64,000 nucleotides of DNA from Bacteroidales bacterium. Its GTDB lineage: Bacteria; Bacteroidota; Bacteroidia; Bacteroidales; VadinHA17. The translations under genes were made by a program, and so were the position numbers. The notes under the pieces were generated by a model. The model was not told the origin of the DNA. It searched no databases and worked only from the letters and a program-made list of their open reading frames with translations. The stretch covers positions 1 through 64,000 of the forward strand of contig JAIVHO010000002.1 of the NCBI GenBank assembly GCA_020201035.1, in the 5' to 3' direction. Position 1 is the first letter of the stretch; each line of letters opens with the position of its first letter. Shown one piece after another: positions 45,422 to 52,824 of the stretch.

Positions 45422-46410
45422 TGCATTGAGATTAGTTTGTTCAGTGACTCCAATGCTCTTCCCGAGTCAAGGGATTCTGTTGCCATCGCGAAAGTGTCAG
45501 TCAGACTCATTTCAGGATAATAGCATTTGAGTGCAACGGCAGAATTTGCCAGTACCACGTTCCTTTGGGCTGTAGTGCCCTCTCCCTCTAAAATATTCCT
45601 GAAGATGCGCGCCGATTCCTCCGGTGTTGATCCACCGGCGAGATCTTCGGGCTTTAACTGCGGAAGAAGGAACGTTTCAGGGCCCAGTAATAATTCGGTA
45701 TGGCCCGACAGGTACTTAAATGGTGAGGTGAGTGATACTTCATCATATCCGTCGAGTGAATGGATAATTATATACTCCTTGCCGCCAGTCTGGTATAGAT
45801 AGTTATATAATCTGGCTACGGCCGGACTGAAGACACCTACCATCTGTTTGTCAGGAAATGCCGGATTCACCATTGGCCCCAGCATATTAAAAAAGGTTTT
45901 GACCTTCAGACTCCGTCGGACAGGTACCACATTTTTCATGGCGGGATTGAAGAGGGGGGCATGCATAAAGCATACTCCTGTTTTTTCAAGTTCCCTTTTC
46001 AGCTTGTCGTTATCTGCCGAGAATCTGTAACCGAGCAACTCCATCACATTGGATGAACCACACGAGGAGGATACTGCATAATTGCCATGCTTGGCTACCA
46101 GGGCGCCTGCTCCGGCAGTGATAAAGACGGCGATTGTGGATATATTGAATGTATCCTTGCCGTCGCCGCCCGTTCCGCAGAGATCAATAGTATCAAAACC
46201 GTTCAGATCAACCCGCCTGCAGAGGTTAAGCAGTGCGTCCCTGAAGCCTGACATCTCATCAACAGTGACTGCTCTCATCAGGTAGACCGTTATAAAGGCA
46301 GCTATTTCAGGATCACTGTAGCTGCCACTTGCAATGTTTGTAAGTACCTCTTCAGCTTCACTTTTTGTAAGTGTTTTATGGTCAAAGAGATGATTGAGAA
46401 TTTTTTTCAT
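45418..46410 (-). CDS. trpD: Anthranilate phosphoribosyltransferase
   Basis: A 330-residue enzyme that joins anthranilate to PRPP. The PRPP/Mg motif is DLCGTGGDGKDTFNIST; KHGNYAVSSSCGSSNVMELL and FMHAPLFNPAMKNVVPVRR are the anthranilate channel motifs. It is not fused to a glutaminase. It abuts trpG with a TAATG stop-start and overlaps trpC by 4 bp. Confidence 0.96.
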   Translation of the reverse strand: MKKILNHLFDHKTLTKSEAEEVLTNIASGSYSDPEIAAFITVYLMRAVTVDEMSGFRDALLNLCRRVDLNGFDTIDLCGTGGDGKDTFNISTIAVFITAGAGALVAKHGNYAVSSSCGSSNVMELLGYRFSADNDKLKRELEKTGVCFMHAPLFNPAMKNVVPVRRSLKVKTFFNMLGPMVNPAFPDKQMVGVFSPAVARLYNYLYQTGGKEYIIIHSLDGYDEVSLTSPFKYLSGHTELLLGPETFLLPQLKPEDLAGGSTPEESARIFRNILEGEGTTAQRNVVLANSAVALKCYYPEMSLTDTFAMATESLDSGRALESLNKLISMQ

Positions 46411-47033
46411 TATATCCTGTTTCTGCTTATTGGTTCAATCACATTTAGTGTTGGAGCAGGTACCCCAAGCCAGTTTGCCATTATATGCAACCCCTCGGGG
46501 GTCATAACAGACTCCGGGTGAAACTGGAGTCCGTGCAGATCATACAAGGTATGCCTTATTCCCATTACCAGTCCGTCAGCACTGAGTGATGTTACCTTAA
46601 GTGATTCACCGAGTGAAAGGGGATCCACAACCCATGAATGGTAGTGCCCAACTGTAAGCTCGGGGCCAATATCCCGGAAAAGATATTCATCATTGTCGGT
46701 TACCCTTGTTTTACCCGTTATTCCGTGAAGCACTGATTCGAGGTTGATAAGTTTTCCCCCGAAGACTTCAGCTATAGCCTGATGCCCCAGGCAGATGCCA
46801 AGAATGCTTTTGTCGGAGGCATACCTCCTTATTACTTCCAGAGTTATCCCTGCTTCCGATGGTATTCCTGGTCCGGGTGAAAGAAGGATACGGTCATATT
46901 TCTCAAGATCCTCCACCACTGCTTCATCGTTTCTGATCACATCAGGTTTTGATCCGGTCAGTATGCGGATATATTCAACCAGGTTATAGGTGAATGAATC
47001 ATAATTGTCAAGCACAACTGTACTGTTCATCAT
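46410..47033 (-). CDS. trpG: Anthranilate synthase glutamine amidotransferase subunit
   Basis: A 207-residue class I glutaminase that provides ammonia to TrpE. The catalytic Cys is in GICLGHQAIAEVFGG, and the His and Glu in LQFHPESVMTPEG. HSWVVDP is a conserved loop. It may also serve PabB, since no second glutaminase accompanies pabB here (inference). It starts at a TAATG overlapping the trpE stop; a second ATG follows immediately and could be used instead. Confidence 0.95.
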   Translation of the reverse strand: MMNSTVVLDNYDSFTYNLVEYIRILTGSKPDVIRNDEAVVEDLEKYDRILLSPGPGIPSEAGITLEVIRRYASDKSILGICLGHQAIAEVFGGKLINLESVLHGITGKTRVTDNDEYLFRDIGPELTVGHYHSWVVDPLSLGESLKVTSLSADGLVMGIRHTLYDLHGLQFHPESVMTPEGLHIMANWLGVPAPTLNVIEPISRNRI

Positions 47034-48577
47034 TATATGTTTTTAGCAATAGTTACTGCCCTGCGCAGGGCTCCCAGTTTATTGTTTACCTCATTTAATT
47101 CAGTGGCAGGATCAGAACCGGCAACAATTCCGGCACCTGCCCTGTAAATAAGGGTGTTGTCTTTGCTCAGGAAGGTTCTTATCATAATGGCATGGTTAAA
47201 ATCACCGTTAAAACCAATAAAGCCTATCGCTCCGCCGTAGAAGCTCCTTCTGTCTGATTCAATACTGTTTATAAGCTGCATTGCCCTGTGTTTGGGCGCA
47301 CCCGTTAACGTTCCGGCCGGGAATGTGGCTGCCAGCATATCAATTGAATCGGTCTCCTTGTTGAGAACACCCGATACGGTTGAAACCATATGGATAACAT
47401 GCGAGTAGTACTGAATCTCACGCAATGATTCTATCTTAATATCAGAAGCATGCCGTCCAAGATCATTTCTGGCAAGATCAACCAGCATGATATGTTCCGA
47501 GTTTTCTTTTGGGTCATCCATAAGCTTAAGGGCAAGTTCCTTGTCGCTGGCGTCATCCCCGGTGCGCCTGAATGTGCCCGCAATGGGATTTATTGTTGCC
47601 TTCCTTTTTTCTACTTTAAGGTGTGCCTCTGGTGATGAGCCGAAGATGCGGTAATTGCCGTAATCAAAATAGAAGAGGTATGGTGAGGGGTTCACCGAGC
47701 GCAGACTGCGGTAAACATTAAACTCATCACCCCTGAATCTGAGTGAAAACTTTCTGGAAAGCACAATCTGTAGTATATTTCCCCTGAAACAATGCTCTTT
47801 CCCCTTTTTAACCATTTCCATAAACTCCTGTTCACTGATGCCTGCCTTCTCATCGTCAATGGTATCAAAACTGTATCCGGGGATATTTCGGTTGGCAATA
47901 AGTGATACAATGGAATCACTGTTACTTTGCTCACCCTCTGACAAAAACTCGGTTATGGTAAGCTCATTCCTGAAATGATTGATGGCAATAACATACCTGT
48001 AAAGGGTATAAACCATATCCGGAATGCTCTCTTCCTGTTGGGCATCTCCCTTTATATCTGTTTTTTCAAAATAGCGTACCGTGTCATAGGAGGTATAGCC
48101 AAAGAGTCCGGCAAAGGGTTGGGAGGTATCATCACCTTCAATCTGAAATGCCCCTGAAAAGCTTCTGAACAACTCCTTCAGATCAGGGTGCACCGGATTG
48201 GGTCTTTTAGGATCGTGGTTCTTCGGAGCATTGTTCTTCAGATCGGGGTCATTCAAGTCTGAGTTTTTCAGATCGTGGTTCTTCAGGTCTGTGCTTTTCA
48301 GGGTGGGGGGGTGCAGATTTTTACCCTTTATACCGGGTGTGAATCTCTTTTCCTCACCGTCAGGGAAATGGTACAACACCTCCCCGTTATCCAGAATAAA
48401 CCAGGCCTGCGGCTTGAGGCAGATAAAGGAGTAGCTGTCACTTGCTGCGTGATAGTCTGAACTCTCCAGAAGGAGGGAGTTGGGGTATATATCGCGTGCC
48501 TTAAGATATATGCTTACCGGTGTTACCGTATCGGCAAGTATTTTTCTGCTGACTGTTCTTATTTTGTACCTCTTCAT
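47033..48577 (-). CDS. trpE: Anthranilate synthase component I with internal low-complexity insert
   Basis: A 514-residue chorismate-binding enzyme that makes anthranilate. NPIAGTFRRTGDDASDKELA has the PIAGT form of TrpE (PabB has Lys here), and LVDLARNDLGRHA and GTLTGAPKHRAMQLI are active-site motifs. LLESSDYHAASDSYSFIC near residue 40 matches the tryptophan-feedback LLES-type site. Residues about 92-135 are an insert of repeated DLKNHD/DLKNSD/DLKNNA/DPKRPN units, encoded by a 15-bp tandem repeat, not found in usual TrpE. The start is an ATG with AGGAG nine bases upstream. A leader peptide and attenuator precede it. Confidence 0.95.
   Translation of the reverse strand: MKRYKIRTVSRKILADTVTPVSIYLKARDIYPNSLLLESSDYHAASDSYSFICLKPQAWFILDNGEVLYHFPDGEEKRFTPGIKGKNLHPPTLKSTDLKNHDLKNSDLNDPDLKNNAPKNHDPKRPNPVHPDLKELFRSFSGAFQIEGDDTSQPFAGLFGYTSYDTVRYFEKTDIKGDAQQEESIPDMVYTLYRYVIAINHFRNELTITEFLSEGEQSNSDSIVSLIANRNIPGYSFDTIDDEKAGISEQEFMEMVKKGKEHCFRGNILQIVLSRKFSLRFRGDEFNVYRSLRSVNPSPYLFYFDYGNYRIFGSSPEAHLKVEKRKATINPIAGTFRRTGDDASDKELALKLMDDPKENSEHIMLVDLARNDLGRHASDIKIESLREIQYYSHVIHMVSTVSGVLNKETDSIDMLAATFPAGTLTGAPKHRAMQLINSIESDRRSFYGGAIGFIGFNGDFNHAIMIRTFLSKDNTLIYRAGAGIVAGSDPATELNEVNNKLGALRRAVTIAKNI
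48185..48310. repeat. In-frame 15-bp tandem repeat in trpE
   Basis: Degenerate copies of TTCTTCAGATCGTGG (15 bp, sometimes paired as 30 bp) encode repeated Asp-Leu-Lys-Asn-X on the - strand. It inserts about 40 polar residues into the N-terminal half of TrpE without breaking the frame. Confidence 0.88.
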
Positions 48578-48634
48578 TCTTTTTATCTCCTGTTATTTGT
48601 CGGGGTCGACGGTGAACTTTCTGTTACAACTATG

Positions 48635-48665
48635 AAAAACGGCTTACCGTGAGTACGATAAGCCG
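48635..48665 (-). terminator. trp attenuator terminator
   Basis: On the - strand CGGCTTA (48659-48665), a 12-nt loop, TAAGCCG (48640-48646) and TTTTT (48635-48639) form an intrinsic terminator 58 bp upstream of the trpE ATG and downstream of the leader peptide. Its 5' arm and its loop are both complementary to the antiterminator segment at 48693-48706. Confidence 0.85.
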
Positions 48666-48692
48666 CTAAAATTTATATTATCAAATAACAAA

Positions 48693-48706
48693 CAGCTACC
48701 TCACGG
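48693..48706 (-). promoter_or_regulatory. Antiterminator segment of the trp leader
   Basis: On the - strand CCGTGAGGTAGCTG overlaps the leader stop codon. CCGTGAG (48700-48706) pairs perfectly with CTCACGG (48647-48653) in the terminator loop. TAGCTG (48693-48698) pairs with CGGCTTA (48659-48665), the 5' arm of the terminator, with one bulge and one G-U. The two helices are collinear, so forming them excludes the terminator. Confidence 0.75.
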
Positions 48707-48757
48707 ATCTATTATTTCCCTGAGCCACCACCAGTTTGTATTGATTGTAAAATCCAT
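48701..48757 (-). CDS. trpL: trp operon leader peptide with three consecutive Trp codons
   Basis: An ATG at 48757 opens an 18-codon frame, MDFTINTNWWWLREIIDP, ending in TGA at 48701-48703. The three adjacent TGG codons (48725-48733) are the sensor. A ribosome waiting there for charged tRNA-Trp would leave the segment 48693-48706 free to form the antiterminator. A ribosome that reaches the stop would cover that segment and let the terminator form. The frame lies just behind a good Bacteroidota promoter and directly upstream of trpE, with a GCAGGG that may help ribosome binding. The symbol is given by function; the sequence is not related to E. coli TrpL. Confidence 0.85.
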   Translation of the reverse strand: MDFTINTNWWWLREIIDP

Positions 48758-48778
48758 TTTCTATTTTGTTTGACCCTG

Positions 48779-48811
48779 CAAATATAAAGCATATTTATTG
48801 TTGTAAACAAA
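48779..48811 (-). promoter_or_regulatory. Promoter of the trp operon
   Basis: On the - strand TTTG (48808-48811), 21 bp and TATATTTG (48779-48786) match the phylum consensus fully. The start point should fall about 10-15 nt upstream of the leader ATG at 48757. The 308-bp gap 48578-48885 is explained by this promoter, the leader and the divergent SDR upstream region. Confidence 0.7.
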
Positions 48812-48885
48812 TTCATGTGAAATTGTTTACAGATTTTTTACCTTGTGTCACGGATTGTTAACTGTTTTTAAATAAAAATATAAAA

Positions 48886-49650
48886 ATGATAAAGCCGGTA
48901 AACAGATGGTCGTTAGAGGGAAGGATAGCTCTTGTAACGGGAGGTTCCAGGGGCATAGGAGAAGGAATAGTTCATGAACTTGAATTGCATGGTGCATTAG
49001 TTGTTTCGGTGTCAAGGAGCGCTGTTACTGTTACAGGAAAAGGGATAGAAGAGAGGAGCGGTTTGCCTGATGGTGCTGATATCAGCACGAAGGAGGGATG
49101 CAAAAAGGTTTATGATTTTATTGAGAAGCGGTTCGGTAAACTTGATATACTTGTAAATAATGTGGGTACCAACATCCGCAAAAAGGCTGAAGAGTACACA
49201 GAGGATGAGATAGATTTCCTGCTGGATACTAATTTGAGGTCGGCGGTCAGGTTAAGCCGCAGCCTTTTTCCCCTTCTTGCTGAATCAGGGAATGCCTCTG
49301 TTATCAATATCAGTTCGGTGGCCGGACTGACCCATCTGAGGACGGGATTTGTTTATGGTATGACCAAGGCAGCTATGGTGCAGCTGACAAAAAATCTTGC
49401 CGGGGAGTGGGCCGGTAACGGCATCAGGGTTAACTCTGTAGCTCCATGGTATATAAATACACCTTTGGCCCGACAGGTGCTGAATGATAAGGAGTATCTT
49501 GGCCGGGTTCTGGGCCGTACACCGCTGGGAAGGATTGGCGAGGTGGAGGAGGTAGCATCACTGGTGGCATTTCTCGCAATGCCTGCAGCTTCCTATATCA
49601 CAGGCCAGGTGATAGCTGTTGATGGTGGATTTATGATTAACGGCTTCTGA
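48886..49650 (+). CDS. SDR-family oxidoreductase (tropinone-reductase-like)
   Basis: A 254-residue classical short-chain dehydrogenase. The nucleotide loop is [13 protein letters not shown], the NNVG motif is present (ILVNNVGTN), the catalytic Ser-Tyr-Lys are in [22 protein letters not shown], and [14 protein letters not shown] and [12 protein letters not shown] complete the fold. The overall pattern resembles plant and bacterial tropinone-reductase-like enzymes, but the substrate is unknown. It is transcribed away from the trp operon from a shared 129-bp region. Confidence 0.88.
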   Translation: MIKPVNRWSLEGRIALVTGGSRGIGEGIVHELELHGALVVSVSRSAVTVTGKGIEERSGLPDGADISTKEGCKKVYDFIEKRFGKLDILVNNVGTNIRKKAEEYTEDEIDFLLDTNLRSAVRLSRSLFPLLAESGNASVINISSVAGLTHLRTGFVYGMTKAAMVQLTKNLAGEWAGNGIRVNSVAPWYINTPLARQVLNDKEYLGRVLGRTPLGRIGEVEEVASLVAFLAMPAASYITGQVIAVDGGFMINGF

Positions 49651-49702
49651 AAACGAATAAAGGAATTCGTAGCATCACCTGTTTATTTTCGGGAGACCGG
49701 AG

Positions 49703-49757
49703 TGTTACTGAGACCTGTCTGCTACTGAGACCTGTCTGCTACTGAGACCTGTCTGCT
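49703..49757. repeat. Three 17-bp tandem repeats at the 3' end of pdxB
   Basis: Three copies of TACTGAGACCTGTCTGC in a row. The copy nearest the gene encodes the last residues and stop of PdxB (ADRSQ), so the repeat appears to have grown outward from the coding end. Confidence 0.93.
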
Positions 49758-50872
49758 ATATTGAAGCCCAGCTTCTCGAGTACCAGGCAGAGGTTTGGTA
49801 AGCTGTCGCTTCCCGTTACCCTGAAGCCGGAGAATTCCCTTCTTACCGGATAGCTGTTCCTGATCTCTTCAAACAAACCGGGTGAACTCCTGAAGTTATT
49901 ACTATCCTTCTCTATATCATATGCTGCCTTAATAACAGCATTAAGAGTTTCAGGTATCTCCCTGTTAACAGAAAGGGAAATCTCAAGTTCCCCCGGGAGT
50001 GGTTCGGGAGTTTTGATCAAACTACTGTCAAGGTTGAAAAAACCGGCTACGTCTTTTATTATCATCAGGGCGGCATTGCGCTTGCCCTCAAGGGAATAAC
50101 CTGCGATATGCGGGGTTGCAATATCGCACATAGCAACTAATTCAGCGTCGGCCCGCGGCTCCCCCTCCCAGGTGTCGATCACTGCCCCTGCTACTATGTT
50201 TCTGCAAATAGCATTCTTGAGTGCCTCCTCATCAATCACTCCTCCCCTTGAGCTGTTTATAATAATAGTTCCTTTTTTTAAGGAGCTGAAAAAGTTTCTG
50301 TTACCCAGATGCCGGGTAGGATATGCCCCGTCTGAAGTAAGTGGTGTATGGAAAGAAATTATATCTGATTCAGCAGCCAGCCTCTGAAGTGAAACAAAAC
50401 CCTCCCTGCCTTCGGTCTCTTCCCTTGGCGGATCATTTACCAGTACCTTCATCCCGAGTGCTAACGCAGCCTTAATAACCTTTTTTCCCACGTTGCCTGC
50501 TCCCACTATCCCAACTGTTGTGCCCTCAGGAGTTTCTCCGTACAGTTTTGTAATATGCACCAGTGCAGACGTGATATACTGCATTACTGCACCTGAATTG
50601 CATCCCGGAGCATTTACAACCCTGATGCCCACGCTTTCACACCATCTGGTATCTATATGATCCATTCCTATGGTGGCTGTTCCGATAAACTTCACAGTTG
50701 TATCTTTCAGCAATGATTCATCACACCTGGTCCGGGTTCTTATTATTAAAGCATCATGATGAGACAACTTATCACGCGTAATCATTCCGGCAGGCAGGTA
50801 TGTAACCTTTGCAACGGGTTCCAGCAATCCGCGCAAAAATGGTATGTTGCTGTCGGCCAGAATACTGATCAC
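49739..50872 (-). CDS. pdxB: Erythronate-4-phosphate dehydrogenase
   Basis: A 377-residue D-2-hydroxyacid dehydrogenase that oxidises 4-phosphoerythronate in the DXP-dependent pyridoxal phosphate pathway. The NAD loop is VGIVGAGNVGKKV. The catalytic Arg lies in INSSRGGVIDEEAL, Glu in VIDTWEGEP and His in IATPHIAGYSLEGK. FIGTATIGMDHIDTRW plus the about 90-residue C-terminal dimerisation extension distinguish PdxB from SerA. Translation starts at GTG (50870-50872); no in-frame ATG is available nearby. Confidence 0.9.
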   Translation of the reverse strand: MISILADSNIPFLRGLLEPVAKVTYLPAGMITRDKLSHHDALIIRTRTRCDESLLKDTTVKFIGTATIGMDHIDTRWCESVGIRVVNAPGCNSGAVMQYITSALVHITKLYGETPEGTTVGIVGAGNVGKKVIKAALALGMKVLVNDPPREETEGREGFVSLQRLAAESDIISFHTPLTSDGAYPTRHLGNRNFFSSLKKGTIIINSSRGGVIDEEALKNAICRNIVAGAVIDTWEGEPRADAELVAMCDIATPHIAGYSLEGKRNAALMIIKDVAGFFNLDSSLIKTPEPLPGELEISLSVNREIPETLNAVIKAAYDIEKDSNNFRSSPGLFEEIRNSYPVRREFSGFRVTGSDSLPNLCLVLEKLGFNIADRSQ

Positions 50873-51110
50873 TTCATTAGGTTTATTGGCTTAATACAAC
50901 CGGTAAATCTGGTGCAAGTTACAATTTTGCCTGCTTTATACTGCCCGTGCAGATTACATTTTCATAACTCCTGTGATATTTTGCTCTCCTTGTTGAATTA
51001 ATCTACAAGTATTTTAAACTACAGTGCTGAGCAAGCCTGCTCCGGCAGGTTTGTTTAGACTTGATATAAATTGGGAAAACATGATTTTTGCTGGGTTTTT
51101 CGCTTTTAAG

Positions 51111-51128
51111 CTGTTATACTTTTAACAG
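51111..51128. promoter_or_regulatory. Rex-like palindrome upstream of the hydrogenase operon
   Basis: CTGTTATACTTTTAACAG contains TGTTAT-ACTT-TTAACA, one mismatch from the TGTTAA-N4-TTAACA core of Rex operators. It overlaps a -7-like TACTTTTA (51117-51124), 46 bp upstream of the hydC ATG. Repression by a redox sensor when NADH is low would fit an NADH-oxidising hydrogenase (inference). Confidence 0.4.
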
Positions 51129-51173
51129 TTAATTACGAAATGACATTATGTTAATTATAAAAACCATTCAGAA

Positions 51174-51638
51174 ATGTATCAAACAGACAATTTAGTGAAG
51201 GAGCTTGTTGAACTTCACGGTGCGGGCAGGACAAGCCTGATACCTATTCTGCAGGGAATTGTGGAGAAGTACAATTACCTTTCAGACGATGCTATGGTGG
51301 AGGTTGCAAAAGAGCTTGATCTGTCGGCTGCCGAAGTATATGGTACAGCCTCTTTCTACTCTTTTCTCGACATTAAGCCAAGGGGTAAATATGTAATAAG
51401 GGTTTGCAAGACCATAACCTGTTCAATGAAGGGTAAGATGGAGGTAATTGAGACCCTGGAGGATATGCTCAAGATTAAAGTTGGAGAAACAACCTCAAAC
51501 GGCAAGTTCACACTCCTGGAGACAAACTGCATGGGATGGTGCCATAAGGCTCCCGCCATGCTTATCAATGAGATACCTTACACTGAGCTTACTACCGAAA
51601 AGGTAGTAAAAATTATTAAGGACTACATGCACCAATAA
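51174..51638 (+). CDS. hydC: NADH-linked [FeFe] hydrogenase, NuoE-like subunit
   Basis: A 154-residue thioredoxin-like [2Fe-2S] protein of the 24-kDa NuoE family. The four cluster cysteines are in CKTITCSMKG and ETNCMGWCHKAP. The helical N-terminal domain (residues 1-70) includes AAEVYGTASFYSFL. It passes electrons between the flavin subunit and the hydrogenase. First gene of a three-gene rightward operon, 14 bp before hydB. Confidence 0.92.
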   Translation: MYQTDNLVKELVELHGAGRTSLIPILQGIVEKYNYLSDDAMVEVAKELDLSAAEVYGTASFYSFLDIKPRGKYVIRVCKTITCSMKGKMEVIETLEDMLKIKVGETTSNGKFTLLETNCMGWCHKAPAMLINEIPYTELTTEKVVKIIKDYMHQ

Positions 51639-51652
51639 AACAGGAGATTAAT

Positions 51653-52813
51653 ATGGAAACAAGAAAGATAACAAAAGTAGATCTTATTTTTGAGCACATT
51701 GATCCAAGGGAGGTGCTTGTAAAGGCTTATAAGCTAGGCAGTGAGGGTATTATCCAGGAGATGCTTGATTCAGGAGTAAAAGGCCGCGGCGGGGCAGGAT
51801 TCCCAACAGGAATGAAGTGGAAATTCTGTGCTGCAGAGCCGGAACCTGAGAAGTATATCGTCTGTAATGCTGATGAGGGAGAACCTGGCACCTTTAAGGA
51901 CAGGGAGATACTTGACAGGGTATCGTACAAAGTATTTGGCGGAATGGCGATTGCTGCAAGGGCTGTTGGAGCCAGGAGGGGATATGTTTACCTGAGGGGT
52001 GAATATAAATTTCTTATGCCACAACTTCTTATGGAGCTTGATGGATTTCATAAGATGATAGATGAGATCGGATATGATTTCAGAATTGAGTTCAAACTGG
52101 GAAGCGGCGCATATATTTGCGGAGAAGAGAGTGCACTTTTTGAATCAATTGAAGGTAAGAGGGGGGAGCCCAGAAATAAACCACCTTACCCGACTAAATG
52201 CGGACTTTTCGGTAAACCAACGGTTGTTAATAATGTTGAGACGCTGGTAAATGCTGTTATCATAATTAAATACGGTTCTGAGAAATACCGCAGTATGGGA
52301 ACCCAGTTCTCAACAGGGGCAAAAGTGTTTTCTGTATCCGGTGATACTCCTACACCGGGTATCTATGAGCTGGAACTCGGAATGACATGTCTTGAGTTTG
52401 TAAAGGAGTTTGGTGATGGTGATGCCAAGGCGGTACAGGTTGGTGGAGCTGCCGGCTTCTGTGTTCCCCGAAAGGCATTTGCCAAAACAATAATCGGCTT
52501 TGAAGGAGTTCCTACCGGTGGATCTATGAAACTCTTTAACAGTTCAAGGTCAATGTATAATGTACTGCATAACTACCTTGATTTTTTTGCTGAAGAGTCA
52601 TGCGGGCAGTGTACCCCGTGTCGTATTGGTACCCAGCAGCTTCTGAGGGGTGTGGAGGCTGTAAAGAGAGGCGAGATGAAGTCTGCTTACCTAAATGAAC
52701 TGGTCAAACTTGCTGAGACAATGAAGATCTCATCAAAATGCGGATTGGGTCAGTCAGTTGGAAATGCCTTTAATTCCATTGTTGAAAACTTCAGGGAAGA
52801 GATCATCTATTAA
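51653..52813 (+). CDS. hydB: NADH-linked [FeFe] hydrogenase, NuoF-like flavin subunit (minimal form)
   Basis: A 386-residue NADH- and FMN-binding subunit. GRGGAGFPTGMKWKF, NADEGEPGTFKDREI and GAYICGEESALFESIEGKRG are the nucleotide-binding segments. ESCGQCTPCRIG with the later SSKCGLG binds the [4Fe-4S] cluster. It lacks both the N-terminal thioredoxin-like [2Fe-2S] domain and the C-terminal ferredoxin domain of the roughly 600-residue HydB of characterised bifurcating enzymes. It is thus close to the NuoF core alone. It lies 11 bp before hydA. Confidence 0.93.
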   Translation: METRKITKVDLIFEHIDPREVLVKAYKLGSEGIIQEMLDSGVKGRGGAGFPTGMKWKFCAAEPEPEKYIVCNADEGEPGTFKDREILDRVSYKVFGGMAIAARAVGARRGYVYLRGEYKFLMPQLLMELDGFHKMIDEIGYDFRIEFKLGSGAYICGEESALFESIEGKRGEPRNKPPYPTKCGLFGKPTVVNNVETLVNAVIIIKYGSEKYRSMGTQFSTGAKVFSVSGDTPTPGIYELELGMTCLEFVKEFGDGDAKAVQVGGAAGFCVPRKAFAKTIIGFEGVPTGGSMKLFNSSRSMYNVLHNYLDFFAEESCGQCTPCRIGTQQLLRGVEAVKRGEMKSAYLNELVKLAETMKISSKCGLGQSVGNAFNSIVENFREEIIY

Positions 52814-52824
52814 AACCGTAAGAA

